DNA of 5,911 nt, from positions 1 through 5,911 of the forward strand of contig JAMCTD010000036.1 of assembly GCA_023380995.1 (NCBI GenBank), written 5' to 3'. This document shows positions 1 to 4,933 of this stretch, in pieces; the first letter of the stretch is position 1; the number at the start of each line of letters is the position of its first letter. Origin of the DNA: Patescibacteria group bacterium (GTDB taxonomy: Bacteria > Patescibacteria > Microgenomatia > Daviesbacterales > UBA10151). Position numbers and translations under genes: made by a program. The notes beneath the pieces were generated by a model. The model saw only the letters and a list, made by a program, of their open reading frames with translations, ran no database searches and was not told the origin of the DNA.

Positions 1-170
1 CCGGGCCTGGTAATGCTTATAATCTCTGGTGTGCTGCCAATGCCAATCCTACCAGAGGTTATTGTTACCAATGTGCTTTTACCCCAGCTCCCACCTTAAA
101 TCCAGCCTGGATCCAAATAAATGGGGACGTACATTCCAATACAGGTATTAATGCTCCGGGAGGACCTTAA
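1..170 (+). CDS. C-terminal fragment of a surface/secreted protein (5' end outside window)
   Basis: An open frame enters from the left edge (first full codon at base 3) and gives 55 residues before TAA at 168-170. The visible peptide is rich in Asn, Pro, Ala and Gly, has three Cys (in LWCAAN and GYCYQCAF), and ends WIQINGDVHSNTGINAPGGP. The composition resembles the extracellular proteins that follow, and the GDV-with-Asn/Gly style recalls repeat-like surface proteins of Microgenomates-type bacteria; that link is from memory, not a search. No membrane segment or sorting tail is visible in the part present. It lies 61 bp upstream of and in the same direction as the anchored S74 protein, so shared transcription is plausible. 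Because its upstream part is missing, no function can be assigned. The tail stops soon after the GDV motif, so a truncated C-terminus is possible. Confidence 0.7.
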   Translation, partial: GPGNAYNLWCAANANPTRGYCYQCAFTPAPTLNPAWIQINGDVHSNTGINAPGGP

Positions 171-171
171 G

Positions 172-213
172 AATTGATAATTGAGAATGAATAATTGACA
201 ATTGGGAATCAAG
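172..213. repeat. Degenerate 7-nt periodic repeat in intergenic gap
   Basis: Six consecutive 7-nt steps can be read: AATTGAT, AATTGAG, AATGAAT, AATTGAC, AATTGGG and AATCAAG. Five keep AAT at the start and most keep AATTG. The array fills most of the gap between the two surface-protein genes (171-231), leaving only about 18 bp before the next ATG. No clear promoter or terminator hairpin is seen in the gap. The unit family resembles the heptamer array inside the HMG-CoA reductase gene at 5125-5159 when that one is read on the opposite strand (GATGATT versus GATAATT). Confidence 0.6.
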
Positions 214-231
214 AAGGGACAATGAAGTAAC

Positions 232-1290
232 ATGAAAGTTTTAAAAAATGGATTACTGCTAAGGCTAATAATCTTAAGCCTTTCATTGGTTGTTATTGCA
301 GCTGCACTTTTTGTTAAACAAAGTAAACCTCCTGGCAAAGTAGCTGGCACAGTTACCAATCCTGTCCTAGTTGCCAATAAATTTTGTGATGATCCTACAA
401 ACCCTCTACAAAAAGCTTGTACAAGTTTTATTTCCACTGCTTTAGCCCAAACTGGCAATTCTACTTATCAAGATGTCGCAGGTGATGTTGGCATCTCAGG
501 TAATACCAGAATTGTTGGTACCACCAGCATTGGTACAACCGATACCACTGACAAGTTAAACGTTGAGGGTGGTTACGTTGGCATTAGATCAGGAAGCGGT
601 TTGCATATTTACAACACAACAAATAATGCTTGGTCAAGTATAAATTTCGATGGTACGAACACCAATTTTAACTGGAATGTAAAAATAAATGGTCAAATAA
701 CTTCAAATGCAGACGGAGGTGGTACCAATTGGAATGCAGGAGCCTTAAATCTAATAGATAGCTCCAATGATAAAGCTTGGCAAATAAGCAATAAAGGCAT
801 AGGAGACCCTGCGGGCCACAACAATCTGATAATTTTACACAGAAGTGATGCTACTAATTGGGTCCGTCCTTATGCCTTTATTTTAAATCCAGCAGGCAAT
901 CTTACTATTACAGGATGTCTCAATTATAACAGCAGCAGCATTGGCACATGCGCATCTGATATCAAAGTTAAAAAAAACATCAATCCGTTTAACTTAGGTT
1001 TACAAGAAATAGTTGGTTTGACTCCCGTAACTTACCAATTTAACGGGCTGGGTGACACCACAGATGACGGCAAAACCAAAACCGGACTTATTGCCCAGGA
1101 TGTAGAAAAAACTGCCCCGCAACTTGTAAGCACACAGCAGGTTAAGCTACGCTCAAATGATGTAACCACCACAGAAATCAAAGCTGTAGATTATAGTGCC
1201 TTGACTTTTGCTCTAATCAATGCCGTTAAAGCCCAACAAAAAGAGATTGAAGCTTTACAAAAAGAAGTTGAGGAGTTAAAAAAGAAGTGA
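232..1290 (+). CDS. Membrane-anchored fibre-like surface protein with C-terminal peptidase S74 (intramolecular chaperone) domain
   Basis: The 352-residue protein has a Lys/Arg-containing N-terminus and one hydrophobic segment (about 8-28), read as an uncleaved signal anchor; an Ala-Leu-Ala-Gln site near 70-73 could be an alternative cleavage point. Residues 75-240 are a Gly/Asn/Thr-rich stretch of short beta-prone repeats like phage tail-fibre shafts. Residues 242-352 match the S74 family: SDIKVKKNI at 242-250, TPVTYQF, GLIAQDVE at 285-292, VDYSAL at 319-324, and a final Lys/Glu-rich coiled coil (about 330-352). In characterised S74 proteins a Ser with a Lys five residues on drives self-cleavage just before the Ser after trimer folding; S242 and K247 fit. 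I infer a trimeric extracellular fibre whose last 111 residues are released. Start: ATG at 232, preceded only by a weak AAGGG (214-218). It overlaps the next gene by 4 nt. Confidence 0.85.
   Translation: MKVLKNGLLLRLIILSLSLVVIAAALFVKQSKPPGKVAGTVTNPVLVANKFCDDPTNPLQKACTSFISTALAQTGNSTYQDVAGDVGISGNTRIVGTTSIGTTDTTDKLNVEGGYVGIRSGSGLHIYNTTNNAWSSINFDGTNTNFNWNVKINGQITSNADGGGTNWNAGALNLIDSSNDKAWQISNKGIGDPAGHNNLIILHRSDATNWVRPYAFILNPAGNLTITGCLNYNSSSIGTCASDIKVKKNINPFNLGLQEIVGLTPVTYQFNGLGDTTDDGKTKTGLIAQDVEKTAPQLVSTQQVKLRSNDVTTTEIKAVDYSALTFALINAVKAQQKEIEALQKEVEELKKK
1270..1275 (+). promoter_or_regulatory. Shine-Dalgarno GAGGAG supporting the GTG start at 1287
   Basis: GAGGAG lies inside the 3' end of the S74 gene, 11 nt before GTG at 1287. 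The GTG shares bases with the upstream TGA stop (GTGA), the usual arrangement for translational coupling. A nearby ATG at 1291 is in a different frame and is not the start. Confidence 0.55.
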
Positions 1291-3107
1291 ATGTTAAACG
1301 TATCTTTCTCCTCCTCATTACCGCGGGTATTTTTATCTTAACAGCAAGTATTTTTCAAAAAGATACCAAGGCAGAAATTGCCACTACTAATGATTGGGTT
1401 GGGCTTTTTGTTGCTGGTACCAGTGGCACCGCTTGTACTGCTTGCCCTTCTCCTACTTATACTACTTGTGATTGCAAAAACGGCACTGTGAATGGCAACA
1501 CCTGGGTTTATACAAGCAGCTGCATACAGACAGCAGGCACGGTTCCCAAGCTCTCTGATCCTACTGGATGCAACGTTATACCCAATCCTCTCCCGCCTGA
1601 TGGCAATTATGAACTTCGCATGTACGCCAATAACCAGGAAACTGCTGCTGCATTAATTGGCGTTTCTGTCCCGCTTTTTGTTGGCCCCACGCCTACTCCT
1701 GTTCCTACTCCTACTCCCGGCTCTACAACAACACCTATTTTATGTCCGGCCCAAAGCCCAAACCCCAGGGTGCAAAATGGCCTTATCAGCACACCTAACA
1801 TCAGTTCCAATTTTGGTAATCCCTTAGGCCAGTGCATTATTTCTGACCAGGCTTCTTTTGTCCCTTATAAAATTCCTGCCTTTGATAATCTAAAATCAAC
1901 ATACTTTGATCAATCCAAGCTTGGAACAAGTCAAAAAATTACTCTTCCTGGTAATCAGACTCAATCTTCTATTAATTTAAGCACCGCAGAGATGGTTTAT
2001 TGGATCAACAAGGATCAATTTACCAACGGCGATCTTACTATAAGCAGCAATATTACTGTCAGCAACACAGGAATCATCTTTGTGGATGGTGATTTAAATA
2101 TCACTACTAATCTTACAAACACTAACAATACTACCGGGTTGGTATTTGTGGTTAAAGGCAACGTCAATATTGACCCAATAGTTACTCGAATTGATGCTGT
2201 CATCATATCCTCCGGCATAATCTATACTGCAGGCGCCGGTTGCAGTCATAGTCATCTAACACCTGTTCCCAACAATCAGCAACTTATTATAAACGGCACT
2301 CTTGTTGCTTTGGATGCAAACAAAGATATTGAATTCTGCAGGCAACTTGCTGATAACAGCCAGCCTGCTGAGCGTATTTATCAACAACCCAAATATTTGG
2401 CTATTTTAAGAAATATCTATTCTGACACCATACAAAAATGGTCAGAATTGGCAAGCGCGCCTGCACCCACCTCCCCACCACTGCTACCTGATATTGCCCT
2501 GATTGCCACAAATCAAACTACAGGCACCCACCCCACCACTACCTGGACACAAAACTGCACTGGCCAAAACACTATGTTAATTGTTACATCTGCAGAATGG
2601 AGAGTATGGGACCCAGCAATTGATATCGACCAAATTGCTAGTATTTCCTACGGTGAGGTCAATTTAACCAAAATCGGACAAGCATATAACACAAGTACAG
2701 GGCCGCTGGTGACTATGTGGTATCAACTAGCTCCTGCCACTGGCACCAACAATATTTCTGCCAATCTTACCAGCGGGGCTGATGTGGCATTTGCTTCCAG
2801 TTGCTGGTCAGGCGTATTACCAATTATTCCATCAGTCAGCACAGCTTTTGGTAGTAGTACCACACCTTCTGTTTCTGTTGCTACTTCCCCCGGAGACGTA
2901 GCAGTTAGTGGCCTGGCAATCTTTGGCGGTCAAACTCTCAGCGTAACTGCACCTCAAGCCAACCAGATACCACCAACTTTTCAAAGAAACGCTCAAGTTG
3001 GACATGGATACTTGCCTGCCACTGGCAGCACCACCTCTTTGCCTTGGTCTATATTAAACACTGAAACACGCTGGGCTGAAATTGGAGCAGTATTAAGACA
3101 TCTTTAG
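1287..3107 (+). CDS. Large secreted multidomain surface protein, function unknown
   Basis: The 606-residue protein begins with a signal peptide (Lys/Arg, then a hydrophobic stretch at about 6-23, likely cut after TKA at 27-29). Residues 35-132 form a small beta-rich domain running from DWVGLF to YELRMYANN, with six Cys (50, 53, 61, 63, 79, 95) that may form disulfides. A Pro-Thr linker follows (134-150). Residues about 185-390 are beta-strand-rich, with phrases such as GIIFVDGDLNI and GLVFVVKGNVNI that suggest stacked strands, ending QQPKYLAIL. Residues about 400-606 look like a beta-sandwich module (VTMWYQLAPATGTNNI, then WAEIGAVLRHL) of a type I recall from environmental secreted proteins. 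There is no C-terminal membrane segment, so it may be released or held by partners. GTG start and 4-nt overlap tie it to the S74 gene. I recognise no catalytic motif; a structural or adhesive role is inference. Confidence 0.8.
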   Translation: MNVKRIFLLLITAGIFILTASIFQKDTKAEIATTNDWVGLFVAGTSGTACTACPSPTYTTCDCKNGTVNGNTWVYTSSCIQTAGTVPKLSDPTGCNVIPNPLPPDGNYELRMYANNQETAAALIGVSVPLFVGPTPTPVPTPTPGSTTTPILCPAQSPNPRVQNGLISTPNISSNFGNPLGQCIISDQASFVPYKIPAFDNLKSTYFDQSKLGTSQKITLPGNQTQSSINLSTAEMVYWINKDQFTNGDLTISSNITVSNTGIIFVDGDLNITTNLTNTNNTTGLVFVVKGNVNIDPIVTRIDAVIISSGIIYTAGAGCSHSHLTPVPNNQQLIINGTLVALDANKDIEFCRQLADNSQPAERIYQQPKYLAILRNIYSDTIQKWSELASAPAPTSPPLLPDIALIATNQTTGTHPTTTWTQNCTGQNTMLIVTSAEWRVWDPAIDIDQIASISYGEVNLTKIGQAYNTSTGPLVTMWYQLAPATGTNNISANLTSGADVAFASSCWSGVLPIIPSVSTAFGSSTTPSVSVATSPGDVAVSGLAIFGGQTLSVTAPQANQIPPTFQRNAQVGHGYLPATGSTTSLPWSILNTETRWAEIGAVLRHL

Positions 3108-3111
3108 GAAT

Positions 3112-3822
3112 TTATTTACCGAAGTTACGTTTTTGAGTTTGATACCACAAAATGGCTTTCTTAAGTTCTTGTCCATTAAAATCAGGCCACAAAGTCTTGG
3201 TGAAATAAACCTCAGAATAAGCTGTCTGCCAAAGTAAAAAGTTTGACAGCCTTGACCTTCCTCCTGTCCTGATCACCAATTCTGGGTCAGGCTGGCCATT
3301 GGTATAAAGGTGCCTTTCCACTATTTGCTCATTTATCCTATCAAGCTCCACCCCTTCTTTCACAATATCTTTGATAGCCTCAATTAACTCTTTTTTACCT
3401 CCGTAGTTTAAAGCAATATTCAATTTAATAGACTCATTTTTAATATATGTTTTTTTAATTTGATCTATCAGTTTCCTGATAGTGTCGGGTAAACCATGCA
3501 TCTCTCCTAGAATAGTCACACTTACTCCCCTTTGCATCATTTTTTTAAGCCTGGTATGGTAGCCTTTTCTGAAAATATTAAACAATCCCAATACCTCCCT
3601 TTTAGCCCTTTCTTTTAGATTTTCTGTTGACAGGGCGTAAACTGTAATTGTTTTTACCCCAAACTTTTCAGCTGCTTCCATCACTTTATCCAAAGTTTCT
3701 GCTCCCATTTCATGTCCTTTCATATCAGGCAAACCCTTACTCCTGGCCCATCTTCTGTTACCATCCATAATAATGGCAATATGTTGAGGAACATTTTGCT
3801 TGTTTAATTTATTCATAATCAT
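3112..3822 (-). CDS. uppS: Isoprenyl transferase (undecaprenyl diphosphate synthase family, cis-prenyltransferase)
   Basis: This 236-residue protein is near the usual length (E. coli UppS 253). It adds isopentenyl units in cis to an allylic primer to make the long-chain lipid carrier for peptidoglycan and other surface glycans, acting at the cytoplasmic membrane face. Family signatures are in order: HIAIIMDGNRRWA (14-26, Mg-binding Asp20), GHE at 36-38, ALSTEN (63-68), ALNYGGKKE (137-145), and VIRTGGRSRLSNFLLWQ (183-199), with R185, R191 and S193 for diphosphate binding. AYSEVYF (201-207) carries the second metal ligand, Glu204. One oddity is Arg189 where many homologues have Glu (RTGGE/RTSGE). 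Its ATG overlaps the polyprenyl synthase stop as ATGA, so the two are likely translated together and the trans-synthase may supply its primer. A second ATG two codons in (3814-3816) is an alternative start. Product chain length cannot be read from sequence. Confidence 0.95.
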   Translation of the reverse strand: MIMNKLNKQNVPQHIAIIMDGNRRWARSKGLPDMKGHEMGAETLDKVMEAAEKFGVKTITVYALSTENLKERAKREVLGLFNIFRKGYHTRLKKMMQRGVSVTILGEMHGLPDTIRKLIDQIKKTYIKNESIKLNIALNYGGKKELIEAIKDIVKEGVELDRINEQIVERHLYTNGQPDPELVIRTGGRSRLSNFLLWQTAYSEVYFTKTLWPDFNGQELKKAILWYQTQKRNFGK

Positions 3823-4886
3823 TTATTCCTGTTTATTAAATATTCTATAAGCTGCTGTAATATCTTACTCATCTTTGAGTCTTTAGTTATCTGTGACAAT
3901 ACTTTCCGTGCTGCGTTTTGATACCCTTCTACTGCTTTTTTAGCATGAGCCAATGCTCCTGTAGTTTCAAAAATCTGCCTTACAATTTTTGTCCCTTGAG
4001 CGTTTATTTTACCCCTGCCGTATAACTTTTTCAAAGACTGCTTCTGTTTTTGATTGGCACTTTCAAAGGCATACTTAAAAAGTAAGGTATTTTTCCCTTC
4101 TTCTATATCTGATGTAACTGATTTTCCCAATATTTCTTCTGATCCAAATACTCCCAAAATATCATCTTGGATTTGAAAAGCCATCCCTAAACTTTCCCCG
4201 AATCCCCCTAATGCCCCAACCAACTTTTGATCTGCTCCGGCTAAAATTGCCCCTAGAATTAAGGGTCCAGTAATACTATATCTGGCAGTTTTTAACTTCA
4301 TAATAGTAGTTACATCACCCTTAGCTATATCCAACATCTGCCCTACCCCAGTATCAAGCATCACTTTAAAAAACCATTCCAAGCTTTTTACTTTTTGCTC
4401 GCTTGAGAAATTAGTTTGGGAAATTATTTTAGCAGCCAGAAAAAAGCCTGAATCACCTAAACAAATAGCTTGGGATACACCAAAGTGTCCTCCTCCAATA
4501 TCCTGATATAAAGAAGCCTTGCCCCTGCGTAATAGACTTTGGTCTATCACATCATCGTGAGCTAAAATCGCGCTGTGGAATATTTCATAAGCTGCTGCTA
4601 CTGTATAAATGTCATTCTGAGTGATTAGCGAAGGATCTTCCCAATCCGCGGCGGAAGATCCTTCGGACTTCGTCCTCAGGATGACGTTCAGCCCTAACTC
4701 ATACCCTAAAACCACCAAACTTCCTCTAATTATTTTACCACCCTCACAACTTGCAATAAACTTATCAACCAAAGGCAGTAAAACTTTGCTTTCTTTTCCC
4801 ACCGCGCTCTTCCATTCAACCAATATTTTTTTTGTCTCCCGGTTGATTTGTTTGACAGTTGCGTTGCTAAATTCTTCAAAATCCAT
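3819..4886 (-). CDS. Trans-polyprenyl diphosphate synthase (GGPP synthase-like) with a 25-residue palindrome-encoded insert
   Basis: The 355-residue enzyme would condense allylic diphosphates with IPP in the cytoplasm. Visible family motifs: GGKIIRGSL (49-57, IPP binding), first Asp-rich motif DDVID (111-115) followed by RRGKASLYQD, GQMLDIAKGD (182-191), KTARYSITGP (199-208), second Asp-rich motif QIQDDILGVFG (238-248), and SDIEEGKNTLLF (259-270). DDxxG instead of DDxxD in the second motif is common in GGPP synthase-like members. Ala106, five residues before the first motif, is small, which in this family tends to allow products longer than farnesyl; the exact length is uncertain. Residues 68-92 are encoded precisely by a palindromic element (4611-4685); without them the length is 330, normal for the family. 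It forms a 4-nt-overlap operon with uppS and is divergent from HMG-CoA reductase. ATG 4886 lacks a Shine-Dalgarno and sits 6 nt after a -10-like hexamer. Confidence 0.93.
   Translation of the reverse strand: MDFEEFSNATVKQINRETKKILVEWKSAVGKESKVLLPLVDKFIASCEGGKIIRGSLVVLGYELGLNVILRTKSEGSSAADWEDPSLITQNDIYTVAAAYEIFHSAILAHDDVIDQSLLRRGKASLYQDIGGGHFGVSQAICLGDSGFFLAAKIISQTNFSSEQKVKSLEWFFKVMLDTGVGQMLDIAKGDVTTIMKLKTARYSITGPLILGAILAGADQKLVGALGGFGESLGMAFQIQDDILGVFGSEEILGKSVTSDIEEGKNTLLFKYAFESANQKQKQSLKKLYGRGKINAQGTKIVRQIFETTGALAHAKKAVEGYQNAARKVLSQITKDSKMSKILQQLIEYLINRNK
3826..3830 (-). promoter_or_regulatory. Shine-Dalgarno AGGAA for uppS
   Basis: On the minus strand AGGAA lies within the last codons of the polyprenyl synthase gene. 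Its AGGA core is 4 nt before the first ATG (3822) and 10 nt before the second (3816), so it supports translation of uppS but does not settle which ATG is used. Confidence 0.45.
4611..4685. repeat. 75-bp palindromic REP/MITE-like element inserted in frame in the polyprenyl synthase gene
   Basis: The left arm (4611-4641) and right arm (4653-4685) are inverted copies around an 11-nt loop (4642-4652). The outer part reads GTCATTCTGAG against GTCATCCTGAG (10 of 11) and the inner part CGAAGGATCTTCC is identical in both (13 of 13); the middle differs (7 versus 9 nt). The right arm also holds a small nested palindrome, GGACTTCGTCC (4665-4675). The ends fall exactly on codon boundaries and give 25 sense codons, residues V68 to D92 of the synthase. 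GTCATTCTGAG...GAAGGATCT-type sequences are, from memory, a widespread dispersed repeat in many bacterial genomes. No transposase is present, and I see no convincing target duplication. Confidence 0.85.
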
Positions 4887-4933
4887 GTGATCAATTTACC
4901 ACATTCAGCGTAAAAGTGGTAAAATTGAGCCCT
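4887..4933. promoter_or_regulatory. Symmetric divergent promoter region, probably leaderless in both directions
   Basis: Only 47 bp separate the two divergent ATGs. A perfect 8-bp inverted repeat, TTTACCAC (4895-4902) and GTGGTAAA (4916-4923), is separated by 13 bp and extends to about 11-12 nt (CAATTTACCAC / CAATTTTACCAC) if one gap is allowed. Read rightward, TTACCA (4896-4901) and TAAAAT (4920-4925) have -35/-10 character with an 18-nt spacer, and TAAAAT ends 8 nt before the hmgA ATG. Read leftward, the mirrored TAAATT (4898-4893) ends 6 nt before the synthase ATG. Neither ATG has a Shine-Dalgarno. The repeat could equally be an operator for a dimeric regulator. Confidence 0.5.

Noticed and set aside
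222..230. ATG-AAG-TAA minimal ORF just before the S74 gene start, with AAGGG 3 nt upstream.
   Set aside because: A two-codon leader could in theory affect the start at 232, but the sequence is too short and AT-rich to separate from chance.
96..458. Minus-strand 120-codon open frame across the gap and the start of the S74 gene.
   Set aside because: It runs antisense to two well-supported genes, its middle is the heptamer repeat, and it shows no family motif.
1291..1293. ATG immediately after the S74 gene stop as a start for the next gene.
   Set aside because: It is in a different frame from the long coding region; the GTG at 1287 is in frame and leads into a proper signal peptide.
3012..3026. 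LPATG at residues 576-580 of the large surface protein, matching a sortase LPxTG motif.
   Set aside because: It is not followed by a hydrophobic segment and a basic tail; the last 26 residues are polar and end in WAEIGAVLRHL, so it is not a sorting signal.
2731..3032. Repeated CCTGCCACTGGCA-like segments near 2734 and 3016 in the large surface protein.
   Set aside because: The similarity spans only a few codons (PATG) with unrelated flanks, consistent with Thr/Gly/Pro-rich composition rather than a true repeat.
3095..3125. Possible bidirectional terminator between the converging surface-protein gene and uppS.
   Set aside because: Only 4 bp separate the stops and no stem-loop with a T-tract can be drawn there.
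4621..4890. Plus-strand open frame antisense to the start of the polyprenyl synthase.
   Set aside because: It is a shadow of a gene with clear catalytic motifs and begins inside the palindromic element.
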